The translations under genes were made by a program, and so were the position numbers. Positions 8,456-18,300 of a stretch of DNA of 64,000 nt are shown here, one piece after another (positions within the stretch are counted from its first letter, which is position 1; every line of letters starts with the position of its first letter). A model generated the notes under the pieces. It was not told the DNA's origin, did no database searches, and saw only the letters and a list, made by a program, of their open reading frames with translations. Origin of the DNA: Arenibacter sp. F26102. GTDB lineage: Bacteria > Bacteroidota > Bacteroidia > Flavobacteriales > Flavobacteriaceae. The stretch covers positions 110,088 to 174,087 of the forward strand of contig NZ_JALKBC010000014.1 of NCBI RefSeq assembly GCF_023015865.1, written 5' to 3'.

Positions 8456-10723
8456 CTAAAACCAATAACCTATACTAAAAAAGAAGTGGTTCTCCTTAAT
8501 TTCGGGGGAATAGGAATAGAACACCTGAATAGGGCCAATAAAAGATTCAAGTCCATAACCCAGTGCATAGCCGGAATACTCTGGAGCTTTAAACCAATCT
8601 GCCGTTCTAAACAGATCATCACCCACATTGGCAAAATTTGCAGCAAACAACATATGGTTCTTGGAAACAAACTCAAAATCCATTCTGGCGTACGCCTTAA
8701 CATAGCTATTCCCTACCAAACTTAGAAAATCATATCCGTAAAACGGTGTAAAATTGTTTATTAAATGGTTCCCATAACCGCCTAACACAAAATCGAGGGA
8801 GGTAACAGGAGATATCCCCCATTTAAATCCTCCTTCCGTTTCCAGATTTAAGTAAAGATTTCTTGCCAAGGAAAATGCCCCTCCCATTCTCGCCTTACCG
8901 ATGGAGAATTCCTTGAAATTATCGTTGAAGTCGGTCGATAATACATAAAAATGAAAGTCCCCATCAAAAAACAAACCTTTGGTAGGGAAATAAATATCAT
9001 CATAAGAATCAAAGGTAAGCTGCCCATATGTACTGTAATAGCTGCTTTTTTCAAAATAGGTCCTCTTATTTCCGGTGCCGGAAGGATTGGCAATGGTATC
9101 CAATTGTCCTAAGGTTTTGGTGCTATATTTCAATAATTTATGTTCCAATCCAAGAATAAAAGAAAATTCTTCCTCTATTACGGTTTGCACATAAACTTGA
9201 TTCGTTAAATCCGTAGCGCTTAAGTTTATTTTTCTAATATTGGAATTATTGTCTACATCAAAATTGGATTTTATCAAATCAAAATCAATTTCCTTATTAA
9301 AATCATCGAATCTGGAATTTATACCAAAACTCCAATAAAAGCCTTTATCCACATAATATTCCAAGTTATACCTAAGATTGTCACCTATTATCAAATCGAT
9401 AGAGGCCACATCGTCGTCCATTAAAACGTTCTTCCTCGTAAGGTTTACAATTCCCGCACTTTTGTAAAGATCATCAAAATGAACTCCAAGGCGAATGAAC
9501 ATCTTATCAGGGTTTTCCTTAACGTCCAACAACAGCTCCACCCCTTCCCCATTATTAAGCAGTTCGTATTTAATGGCCCTAAAGTTTCCTGTGGCGGACA
9601 AATTGTTGATTCCCTGCTGCAATTTTTTAAAGGTTATTTTATCGTCTACATTGAATCTTAATTTACCTTTTATATAGGCCCTGGAATAATTATAATTCCC
9701 TTGGATTGTTAATTCATTGACCAAAAGCGTATCATTTATCCCGGCAGCTATAATCTTTTGCCTCTGAATATTGTGGTCATCCGCAATTTTATACAATTCC
9801 GACAAATGCAATCTAGCCGCTTCCACGCCCCTATCTATGATTACTTTTCCCATGTCAAAATCTATCACCGAGTAATCCTTAATATCCGGGGTGATATATA
9901 CGTCGGTTTGGGCCGACTTTTTTTCCATATCCCTTACCGTTCTGTAATTATTGATCTGTAGCAGTATTTCCGTTGCACTCAATAAGGATTCCCTATCGGA
10001 CAGCCCATGCTGTACATCCACACCTATTACCACATCGGCACCCATCTTCTTTAATTCCCCGATAGGATAATTATTTACCACACCTCCGTCAATCAAAACC
10101 CTTCCGTTGATCTCTACGGGTCTAAAAAGTGAGGGAAACGTTCCACTAGCTAGAATTGCCTCGGGCAAATAGCCTTTATCCAACAATACCTGATCTCCAG
10201 TTTCTACATCTGTGGCGACACATAAAAAAGGGATTGGAAGTTTACTGAAATCCTCAATATCCTTAACATGGAACAACAACCTAACGAACTCGTTATATAT
10301 ACTTTGTCCTCCAGAAATGGCCTGGGGAATGGAAATTTTAAACTTGTTGAACGGAAGCGTCAGGGCATATCTTTCCGAATCTTCCTTCTCATAAAATGTT
10401 TTGGCGCTTCTAGGTACATTGTCCTGAATCAATGACTCGAAATCGGTATTTTTAAATATGGAATCCAATTCTTTTGCAGAATAACCCGAAGCGTAGAGGG
10501 CCCCAACAATTGCCCCCATACTGGTTCCAGTTATATAGTCGATTTTAACCCCAGCCTCTTCAATAACCTTTAAGGCTCCTATATGGGCCAATCCCTTTGC
10601 GCCACCACCGCTCAATACAAGCCCCACTTTTACATCCTTCGCATCCTTATTTTCCGTCTTTTCCTGTGCAAGGAACAGTTGTGGAAAAATTAGTAAACAT
10701 AATATGTATAGTGACTTTAGCAT
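8456..10723 (-). CDS. Patatin-like phospholipase with BamA-like C-terminal barrel
   Basis: A 755-residue protein with a signal peptide (residues 1-19). The patatin domain has the oxyanion motif SGGGAKG (38-44), the nucleophile Ser68 in GTSMG, and DGGVVNNYPIGE with the catalytic aspartate. A POTRA-like part follows (NELTIQGNYNYSRAYIKGKL), then a surface-antigen barrel that ends in FFFSIGYWF, an outer-membrane C-terminal pattern. The family is thought to be an outer-membrane phospholipase of the PlpD type. It lies 17 bases after uvrC on the same strand, so it may share its transcript. Confidence 0.92.
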   Translation of the reverse strand: MLKSLYILCLLIFPQLFLAQEKTENKDAKDVKVGLVLSGGGAKGLAHIGALKVIEEAGVKIDYITGTSMGAIVGALYASGYSAKELDSIFKNTDFESLIQDNVPRSAKTFYEKEDSERYALTLPFNKFKISIPQAISGGQSIYNEFVRLLFHVKDIEDFSKLPIPFLCVATDVETGDQVLLDKGYLPEAILASGTFPSLFRPVEINGRVLIDGGVVNNYPIGELKKMGADVVIGVDVQHGLSDRESLLSATEILLQINNYRTVRDMEKKSAQTDVYITPDIKDYSVIDFDMGKVIIDRGVEAARLHLSELYKIADDHNIQRQKIIAAGINDTLLVNELTIQGNYNYSRAYIKGKLRFNVDDKITFKKLQQGINNLSATGNFRAIKYELLNNGEGVELLLDVKENPDKMFIRLGVHFDDLYKSAGIVNLTRKNVLMDDDVASIDLIIGDNLRYNLEYYVDKGFYWSFGINSRFDDFNKEIDFDLIKSNFDVDNNSNIRKINLSATDLTNQVYVQTVIEEEFSFILGLEHKLLKYSTKTLGQLDTIANPSGTGNKRTYFEKSSYYSTYGQLTFDSYDDIYFPTKGLFFDGDFHFYVLSTDFNDNFKEFSIGKARMGGAFSLARNLYLNLETEGGFKWGISPVTSLDFVLGGYGNHLINNFTPFYGYDFLSLVGNSYVKAYARMDFEFVSKNHMLFAANFANVGDDLFRTADWFKAPEYSGYALGYGLESFIGPIQVFYSYSPEIKENHFFFSIGYWF

Positions 10724-10740
10724 GTAGTTAAGGTAACTCT

Positions 10741-12528
10741 TTAATGAAAGTTTTCGTAAATTTTCTTGGCTTTTGACATTCCAATGGTTTTAGCCAAATT
10801 CTCCAAACTGGCTTCCTTTATCCTTTTAACCGATTTATAATTTTTCAGCAATTCCTCAACGGTTTTTTCCCCTATTCCCTCTATACTTTCCAATTCGGAG
10901 TTAATAGCAGCCTTGCTTCGTTTATTTCTGTGAAATGTAATCCCAAATCTGTGGGCTTCATTTCGCAGTTGTTGAATTATCTTCAACGATTCGGACTTTT
11001 TATCCAAATATAAAGGAATAGGATCTTCTGGGAAGTAAATTTCCTCCAATCTTTTAGCAATACCTATAATGGCAATTTTTCCTCTTAAGCCCAGCATATC
11101 CAAACTTTTTAAGGCGGATGACAGCTGCCCCTTACCCCCATCTATAACAATAAGTTGAGGCAAAGGCTGTTGCTCCTCCAAAAGACGCTTATAACGCCTA
11201 TAAACAACCTCCTCCATAGAAGCAAAGTCATCAGGGCCTTCAACAGTTTTGATATTATAATGCCTATACTCCTTTTTGGAAGGCTTACCATCCCTAAAAA
11301 CAACACAGGCCGCTACAGGATTGCTTCCCTGGATGTTGGAGTTATCAAAACACTCAATATGTCTTGGTTCCGTTGAAAGTCGCAAATCCTTTTTCATTTG
11401 CCCCATTATTCTATTTGTATGTCTGTCAGGATCAATAATCATTATTTGTTTAAACCGGTCCTGCCTAAAAAATTTGGCATTTCGCTCTGAAAGATCCAGT
11501 ATCTTTTTTTTATCTCCCAACTTGGGCACGACCACTTTTAGGTGCGCTTCCAAGGTAACCGCAAAAGGGACATATATCTCGGTTGAATGCGAATTGAATC
11601 TTTGTCTTATTTCAACTATCGCCAATTGTAGCAAATCACTATCCGTTTCATCCAATTTCTTTTTTATTTCCATGGTATGGGAACGTATTATGGAGCCATG
11701 GGAAAGTTGCAGAAAATTAACGTATGCAAAAACCTCATCGGAAATTATGGTAAACACATCCACATTATTGATCTTTGGGTTTACAATGGTGGTCTTTACC
11801 TGATAATTTTCCAAAACATCTATCTTATCCTTTATTAGTTGTGCTTCCTCAAACTTCATATCCTGTGCCAAGGAAATCATCTGCGTTTTGAAATAGTGAA
11901 GGGATGATTTGAAATTACCTTTAATAATTTCCCGTATCTCCTGTATCTGCCTATTGTAGTCTTCCTCCAACTGGTAACCTTCACAGGGTCCCTTACAATT
12001 TCCCAAATGATACTCCAAACAAACCTTATATTTACCTGCCGCTACTTTCTCTGAAGAAAGATCATAATTACATGTGCGCAACGGATATACACTTTTTATT
12101 AGGTCCAATAAGGTATGAACGGTTTTCATACTTGTGTACGGCCCAAAATATTCCGACCCATCCTTTATAAATTTCCTGGTAGGAAAGATCCTGGGAAACT
12201 TTTCCTTTTTGATACAAATCCATGGAAACGTTTTATCGTCCTTGAGCAATACATTGTACCTAGGGCGGTATTTCTTAATTAGATTATTTTCCAATAAAAG
12301 GGCATCGGACTCGGTAGGCACCACAATATGTCTAATAGATCTTATTTTCTTAACAAGAACACGGGTCTTTCCTATCTCATGTTGCTTATTAAAATATGAA
12401 CTGACCCTTTTTTTTAGGTTCTTGGCCTTACCTACATATAGAATCCTATCTTCAACATCATAAAATTGATATACCCCTGGATTGGCAGGAAGAGAACTCA
12501 ATTGAACTTCTATAGGTATATGGGACAT
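10741..12528 (-). CDS. uvrC: Excinuclease ABC subunit C
   Basis: A 595-residue DNA repair nuclease that makes both cuts around lesions in nucleotide excision repair with UvrA and UvrB. The domains in order are a GIY-YIG nuclease at about 14-95 (NPGVYQFYDVEDRILYVGKA), a UVR coiled segment near 200-240, the RNase H-like C-terminal nuclease (HIECFDNSNIQGSNPVAA), and a helix-hairpin-helix at the end (ESIEGIGEKTVEELL). The length is normal for the family. The patatin-like gene follows closely on the same strand. Confidence 0.97.
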   Translation of the reverse strand: MSHIPIEVQLSSLPANPGVYQFYDVEDRILYVGKAKNLKKRVSSYFNKQHEIGKTRVLVKKIRSIRHIVVPTESDALLLENNLIKKYRPRYNVLLKDDKTFPWICIKKEKFPRIFPTRKFIKDGSEYFGPYTSMKTVHTLLDLIKSVYPLRTCNYDLSSEKVAAGKYKVCLEYHLGNCKGPCEGYQLEEDYNRQIQEIREIIKGNFKSSLHYFKTQMISLAQDMKFEEAQLIKDKIDVLENYQVKTTIVNPKINNVDVFTIISDEVFAYVNFLQLSHGSIIRSHTMEIKKKLDETDSDLLQLAIVEIRQRFNSHSTEIYVPFAVTLEAHLKVVVPKLGDKKKILDLSERNAKFFRQDRFKQIMIIDPDRHTNRIMGQMKKDLRLSTEPRHIECFDNSNIQGSNPVAACVVFRDGKPSKKEYRHYNIKTVEGPDDFASMEEVVYRRYKRLLEEQQPLPQLIVIDGGKGQLSSALKSLDMLGLRGKIAIIGIAKRLEEIYFPEDPIPLYLDKKSESLKIIQQLRNEAHRFGITFHRNKRSKAAINSELESIEGIGEKTVEELLKNYKSVKRIKEASLENLAKTIGMSKAKKIYENFH

Positions 12529-12969
12529 TTATATTAAGGAGATTTTCTAATTTACTTGACTTAGGAAAATTACTGTCTTTTTCCCAAAGGACACAAAATT
12601 TATACCTTTTTAACTCCCTTCTTCAAATTTGTAAAAGATAAATTAGGTAACCCTTTAGTTAACACCTGCATACTTAATTTGAAAATTAGCAATCCTCATT
12701 TTCCATCTGTAATCCAATAAAATTCGTTAAGCCAAAAAAAATTATCGATTAAATGCATTTTGAGTCCAAATTTCCGTTATCGTACACTATTTTATAACTA
12801 ATTGTAAAACAGCATTTTAAAGCAATTCATTTAAAAGTTTTACGTGACAAATAGTCCAAAATCCAAAATAATTGTTAAAAACCGTGTATTTCATCGATAA
12901 AATGATACCCTTGGTGGATGATTAATTAATATTTTACCTATATTTAGAAAAATTAAAATTATTTAACGC
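12529..12969. other. AT-rich spacer without a supported gene
   Basis: About 440 bases between the divergent uvrC and the small ORF at 12970. I see no hairpin with a T-tract and no tRNA-like pattern. A TATATTTA sequence near 12939 resembles a -7 box for the downstream small ORF. Confidence 0.5.
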
Positions 12970-13056
12970 ATGGACAACTATATAATAACTTTGGGAACGT
13001 ATTTAATTCTTATGCTTTTTTTCAAAATTTATTATGCTGTGGCTTCCAAGGAATAG
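12970..13056 (+). CDS. Possible 28-residue membrane miniprotein
   Basis: An ATG at 12970 opens 28 codons and a TAG stop. The product (MDNYIITLGTYLILMLFFK, then IYYAVASKE) has one strongly hydrophobic span followed by a mixed-charge tail, like known single-span small membrane proteins. It stands alone between uvrC and the folate ligase gene, has a TATATTTA box about 30 bases upstream, and ends 50 bases before the next gene. I do not recognise a family. It could be a chance ORF. Confidence 0.35.
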   Translation: MDNYIITLGTYLILMLFFKIYYAVASKE

Positions 13057-13106
13057 TTTTTCTGATTTATCCCTTCCCACGAAAGCTCCGATTATAACCA
13101 ACTAAT

Positions 13107-13667
13107 ATGTTGAAAAAGGATTTGCGTTTAATCTACTCCGAACGCCGTAAAAATCTTACTCCACAAAAAATATCAGATTTAAGTTTATCACTAGCCAACC
13201 TGCTGCTTAAATTACCCATTTGGAATTATTCCTACTATCATTTATTCCTTTCAATTACCGAAAAAAAAGAAGTTGACACCAGCTTTATAATGTCCATTTT
13301 ACAAGGCAAGGACAAAAATATTCTACTTCCTAAAATGTTGGACGACCAAAATCTGATCAACTTTTTACTTACCGATAATACCATAATAAAAAAAAATCAC
13401 TGGAACATCCCTGAACCGGTAGACGGAATTGAAGTGCCTCCGGAGAAAATAGACGTCGTATTTCTTCCGTTAATGGCATTTGACCTAGAGGGCCACAGAG
13501 TTGGTTATGGGAAGGGTTTTTATGATGTGCTACTACAAAAGTGCAAACCCGATGTTATTAAGGTGGGACTTTCCCTTTTTGAGGCAGAGGAAAAAATAAT
13601 GGACATAAATCCGCAGGATATACCTTTAAACTATTGTGTTACCCCTGATCGGATACATTCGTTTTAA
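13107..13667 (+). CDS. 5-formyltetrahydrofolate cyclo-ligase
   Basis: A 186-residue enzyme that uses ATP to turn 5-formyltetrahydrofolate into 5,10-methenyltetrahydrofolate. The N-terminal MLKKDLRLIYSERRKNLTPQ and the nucleotide-binding segment HRVGYGKGFYDVLLQ are typical of the family, and the length is normal. Its last 29 bases overlap the end of the convergent lspA gene. Confidence 0.93.
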   Translation: MLKKDLRLIYSERRKNLTPQKISDLSLSLANLLLKLPIWNYSYYHLFLSITEKKEVDTSFIMSILQGKDKNILLPKMLDDQNLINFLLTDNTIIKKNHWNIPEPVDGIEVPPEKIDVVFLPLMAFDLEGHRVGYGKGFYDVLLQKCKPDVIKVGLSLFEAEEKIMDINPQDIPLNYCVTPDRIHSF

Positions 13668-14289
13668 CTTCTTCCGAACTTTCCGCAAAAGCTTTTTTAT
13701 TGAAAACAATTAAGATGCCCACGCCTGTGCTAATAGCCGTATCCGCAATATTGAAAACAGGTTCGAAAAAACGAAAATTATTTCCACCCACCATGGGCAC
13801 CCACTCCGGCCATACTGCGTCTATCATAGGAAAGTAAAGCATATCTACCACCTTTCCATGAAATATACTACCATATGGCTCCGAAGAAAAGGCCGTTGCT
13901 ACTTGTGAATAGCTATCGTTAAAGATCAAACCGTAAAATACAGAATCCAAAATATTTCCCAATGCACCTGCGAATATGAGCGATACAGCCAGTATTAGGG
14001 TTTTTGAAGAATTCTTTTTAATGGTATCATACAACCAGTACCCAATTCCAACAATAGCGAATAACCGAAATATGGTCAGTATCAACTTTCCTACCACATC
14101 CGATATGGGCAGCAAATCGCTTAATTTAGTTCCCCAGGCAGCACCTTCATTTTCAATAAACAAAATCTTGAACCAACTAAATACATCTACCGATTCGCCT
14201 AAAACAAAGTGTGTTTTAATATAAACTTTACTTATCTGGTCGATAGCCAGTATTATGATTATGATAATCAGGGATTTCTTTAAACTCAT
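13639..14289 (-). CDS. lspA: Lipoprotein signal peptidase (signal peptidase II)
   Basis: A 216-residue inner-membrane aspartyl protease that removes signal peptides from lipoproteins. It has about four membrane segments, starting with SLIIIIIILAIDQISK. The two catalytic aspartate regions are GNILDSVFYG with VVDMLYFP, and FNIADTAIS. It is longer than the E. coli enzyme (164 residues), with an extended loop before VVDML, which is common in Bacteroidota. It follows the DUF4097-like gene after 34 bases. Confidence 0.95.
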   Translation of the reverse strand: MSLKKSLIIIIIILAIDQISKVYIKTHFVLGESVDVFSWFKILFIENEGAAWGTKLSDLLPISDVVGKLILTIFRLFAIVGIGYWLYDTIKKNSSKTLILAVSLIFAGALGNILDSVFYGLIFNDSYSQVATAFSSEPYGSIFHGKVVDMLYFPMIDAVWPEWVPMVGGNNFRFFEPVFNIADTAISTGVGILIVFNKKAFAESSEEVKTNVSDQG

Positions 14290-14323
14290 TATTTAAAAAA
14301 TAGGTTCGGCAAAAATAAACATA

Positions 14324-14944
14324 TTATTCGGTTTTCCTTATGTTGATATTTCCGCTTACAGAATTAAGCCTAAAATGATTATCTCCAGAAGAAATAGCGT
14401 CCCGATTAATTTGGCCATATTTGGTAATTGCAATAATATCGGCATTTTTTGTAATTAGATCTATATTTCCACTTTGGGTGCTCACAGAAACATTTTCTCC
14501 TTCTCCCTTAAAGGCGCATGCGCCATCGGACAAGCTGATTTTTAGTCCTGAATATTCCCCGGTTACTTTAACATTGCTACTGGTACCGTACAACAGGACA
14601 TTGAGGGATTTTGGTATGGATATTTTTAATGAGATGGAAACCACCTTGTGTGTACTTAATTTGTCGTTCGGAGGAATAAAATTGGGTTGAAATCCGGTAT
14701 CGACCAAAAGTGAAGTTCCCTCTTGTTTTACATTTACCAATAAATTTTGCAGATACTCACCATCAATAGTCCCCACCACGGTTATATTGGGTATATCCAC
14801 AGTTTCCAAGGCAACGGAATAACAATTCTTGGCATTGATCTGAATAAACGAAATATTGGAATCTTCCATGGTTTTAACGACCATCTTTTGGGCTGCTAAA
14901 ATACAAGTACCCATTAGGAAGAGAAGAACTACAACTAGTCTCAT
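14324..14944 (-). CDS. DUF4097-like secreted beta-repeat protein
   Basis: A 206-residue protein with a signal peptide (MRLVVVLLFLMGTCILAAQ). The body is made of short beta repeats with patterns such as SSNVKVTGEYSGLKISL, GENVSVSTQSGNIDLI and LNSVSGNINIRK, which resemble the DUF4097/adhesin-like beta-helix families. Its function is unknown. Its ATG lies only 6 bases from the T-tract of a terminator at 14951-14972, so transcription from the upstream dksA-like gene should mostly stop just before it. Confidence 0.7.
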   Translation of the reverse strand: MRLVVVLLFLMGTCILAAQKMVVKTMEDSNISFIQINAKNCYSVALETVDIPNITVVGTIDGEYLQNLLVNVKQEGTSLLVDTGFQPNFIPPNDKLSTHKVVSISLKISIPKSLNVLLYGTSSNVKVTGEYSGLKISLSDGACAFKGEGENVSVSTQSGNIDLITKNADIIAITKYGQINRDAISSGDNHFRLNSVSGNINIRKTE

Positions 14945-14950
14945 AATAAA

Positions 14951-14972
14951 AAAACGCCTTTTCAGGCGTTTT
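14951..14972 (-). terminator. Terminator after the dksA-like gene
   Basis: AAAACGCCT (14951-14959) and AGGCGTTTT (14964-14972) form a 9-bp stem with a TTTC loop. It is flanked by A/T runs on both sides. On the minus strand it ends ileS-dksA transcripts, almost touching the start codon at 14944. Confidence 0.8.
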
Positions 14973-14978
14973 TAAATT

Positions 14979-15362
14979 TTAGGATTGCATATTTTTTGCT
15001 TCTATACTAAGCGTAGCGTGAGGCACTAGCTTTAGTCGTTCTTTACTGATCAACTTTCCAGTAACACGGCAAATACCATAGGTTTTGTTTTCTATTCGTA
15101 ACAAAGCGTTTTTTAGATCTCTAATAAACTTCTCTTGTCGAATTGCCAATTGGGTATTAGCTTCTTTGCTCATTGTTTCCGAGCCTTCCTCAAATGCCTT
15201 GAACGTTGGTGAGGTATCATCTGTACCGTTGTTACCATCATTCATATAAGAACTCTTTAAAAGTTCCAAGTGACTTTTTGCTTTTACAATTTTCTCCTCG
15301 ATCAGGATTTTAAACTCGTTTAAATCCTTATCCGCATATCTTACTTTTAATTCTTCGGCCAT
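14979..15362 (-). CDS. TraR/DksA-family protein with degenerate zinc finger
   Basis: A 127-residue protein. Residues 15-95 form a coiled coil (DLNEFKILIEEKIVKAKSH) and the C-terminal part matches the TraR/DksA zinc-finger fold (YGICRVTGKLISKERLKL, then VPHATLSIEAK). Only one of the four zinc cysteines is left (Cys98). Family members bind the RNA polymerase secondary channel and help the stringent response. Whether this zinc-less form does so is inference. It starts 4 bases after ileS and should be co-transcribed with it. Confidence 0.88.
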   Translation of the reverse strand: MAEELKVRYADKDLNEFKILIEEKIVKAKSHLELLKSSYMNDGNNGTDDTSPTFKAFEEGSETMSKEANTQLAIRQEKFIRDLKNALLRIENKTYGICRVTGKLISKERLKLVPHATLSIEAKNMQS

Positions 15363-15366
15363 AATC

Positions 15367-18300
15367 TTAATGTTTTACTATAAACAATCTGGTATTAACT
15401 TCATCGAAAGCTATTTCTATTCCCATGTCCATGCTCTCTTCAAAGTTAAGTTCTGCTGCCAAGGTCTCGGTCTTAATATATGCAATATTACTTTCTACCG
15501 CGTCCTGGACAAATCCATTTTTCAATAATTTAATATCTATTTTATCTGTCACTTCAAAACCAGATTCCTTTCTTAGGTTTTGAATTCTATTGACTAGTTC
15601 CCTAGCAATACCTTCCTTTCTCAGGTCCTCATTGATGGAAATATCCAAGGCCACTGTAAGATGTCCTGAACTTGCCACCAACCAACCTTCTATATCTTGG
15701 GAGGAAACTTCTACATCCTGTAACTGTAAAGTAATACTTTTATTATCAATATGCAGTAAAATTTCGCCTTCCTGTTCAATTTTTTGGATATCATCCTGAT
15801 CCAACTGCGCTACTGCACTGGCAATCAACTTCATATCCTTCCCAAACTTTGGCCCCAAGGTTTTAAAATTGGGTTTAATTTGTTTTACCAAGATTCCAGA
15901 AGCGTCATCCAACAATTCTATCTCTTTCACGTTCACCTCGGACTTTATTAAATCGGCAACAGCTTCAATTTCCAACCTTTGTTTATTGTCCAATACCGGA
16001 ATCATAATCTTTTGCAATGGTTGGCGTACTTTGATCTTCTCTTTCTGACGAATGGACAGAACCAAGGATGATATAGTCTGAGCCTTAGCCATTTTACTTT
16101 CCAGTTCCTTATTTACCAACGAGGAATCATAATTAGGGAAATCGGCCAAATGTACACTTTCAAAAGGCTCTTTCTGTGTCGTAATCGTTAAATCTTTGTA
16201 TAGTCTATCCATATAAAATGGAGCAACCGGAGCGGAAAGTTTTGCCACAGTGGATAAACAGGTATAGAGTGTTTGGTAAGCCGATATTTTATCTTTTTGA
16301 TAATCACCCTTCCAAAAGCGTCTTCTGCTCAGGCGCACATACCAATTACTAAGGTGTTCCTGCACATAATCCGATATGGCCCTGGTAGCCCTGGTAGGTT
16401 CGTAATCCCCATATGCTTCATCCACAACTTTGATCAATGAATGAAGTTCGGATAAGATCCATTGATCTATTTCCGGTCTTTCGTTTAGTGGTATTTCCTC
16501 TTCGCTATAATTAAATCCATCTATGTTGGTATACAGTGCAAAAAATGAGTAGGTATTGTACAAAGTTCCAAAAAACTTACGTTTTACTTCAGCAATGCCC
16601 TCCACATCAAATTTGAGGTTGTCCCATGGATTTGCGTTGGATATCATATACCATCGAGTGGCATCGGCCCCAAATTCATCCATTGTTTCAAAAGGATCCA
16701 CCGCATTGCCAAGTCGTTTGGACATTTTCTTACCTTCCTTATCCAACACCAGACCATTGGAAACAACATTTTTGTAGGCCACAGAATCGAATACCATAGT
16801 GGCTATGGCGTGTAGTGTATAAAACCAACCACGGGTTTGATCTACCCCTTCCGCTATAAAATCGGCAGGGAAAGTCTTTCCTTCATCTATTAAATTCTTA
16901 TTCTCAAAAGGGTAGTGCCATTGCGCGTAGGGCATAGAACCACTATCGAACCAAACATCTATCAAGTCACTTTCCCGCCTCATCGGTTTTCCGGAGGCAG
17001 ACACCAAGATTATTTGATCTACAATATTCTTGTGCAGGTCTATTTTGTCGTAATTGGCCTCGGTCATATCGCCAACAACAAATTCAGCAAAGATATCTTC
17101 CCCCAATACTCCTGCAGCTACAGCCTTTTTCATTTCCTCCTTAAGCTCGGCAACAGAACCTATCATCAGTTCTTCCTTACCATCTTCCGTTCTCCATATT
17201 GGCAACGGAATTCCCCAATAACGTGAGCGGGAGAGATTCCAATCATTGGCATTTGCCAACCAATTGCCAAATCTTCCTTCCCCTGTAGCTTTTGGTTTCC
17301 AATTGATGGATTGATTTAATTGGAACATCCTATCCTTTACATCAGTGACCTTTATAAACCATGAATCCAAGGGATAATATAGGATAGGCTTATCTGTACG
17401 CCAGCAGTTGGGATAACTGTGAACGTATTTTTCCACCTTGAAGGCCCTATTTTCTTCTTTTAACTTGATGGCGATCTCTACATCTACCGACCGCTCAGGC
17501 GCCTCACCATCTTCGTAATACTCGTTCTTTACATATTTACCGGCAAACTCTCCCATTTCAGGTCTAAATCTTCCCTGAAGATCCACCAAGGGAACTGGAT
17601 TGTTATTTTCATCCAAAACCAACATAGGAGGTATCTCCGGTTCGGCCAGTTTTGCTACCAAGGCATCATCTGCCCCAAAAGTTGGTGCCGTGTGCACAAT
17701 ACCAGTACCATCTTCCGTGGTAACAAAATCACCTGATATTACCCTAAAGGCATTTTCTGGATTTTTATAAGGCTGTACATAATCCAGTAGTTGTTCATAT
17801 GTAACCCCAACCAGGTCCTGTCCTTTTACGCTGGTAATAATTTGATAAGGTATTTTCTTGTCCGCAGAGGTATAATTTTCAAAATCCGCATCACTTTCCA
17901 CCACAAAAAACTTCCCGCTAAATTGTTTTCCCACCAAGGATTTGGCCAGAACAACGTGCATAGGTTCAAAAGTATATTGGTTGAAGGTTCTCACAAGAAC
18001 ATATTCTATCTTGGAACCCACAGTAAGTGCTGTATTCGACGGCAATGTCCATGGAGTTGTTGTCCATGCCAAAAAGAAAACATCACCCTTGACGTCTTTA
18101 AAATTCTGGGGCAGTGTTTCTTTATGGGTCTTAAACTGGGCCACTGCAGTAGTATCCGTAACATCTTGATAGGTGCCCGGCTGATTTAGCTCGTGAGAAC
18201 TTAATCCAGTACCTGCTTTTGGGGAATAGGGTTGGATGGTATACCCCTTATAAATTAGCCCCTTTTCATATATCTGTTTAAGTAACCACCAAACAGATTC

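Noticed and set aside
11276..11803. 175-codon plus-strand ORF
   Set aside because: It lies antisense inside uvrC, is rich in Ser and Cys without domain pattern, and has no start context.
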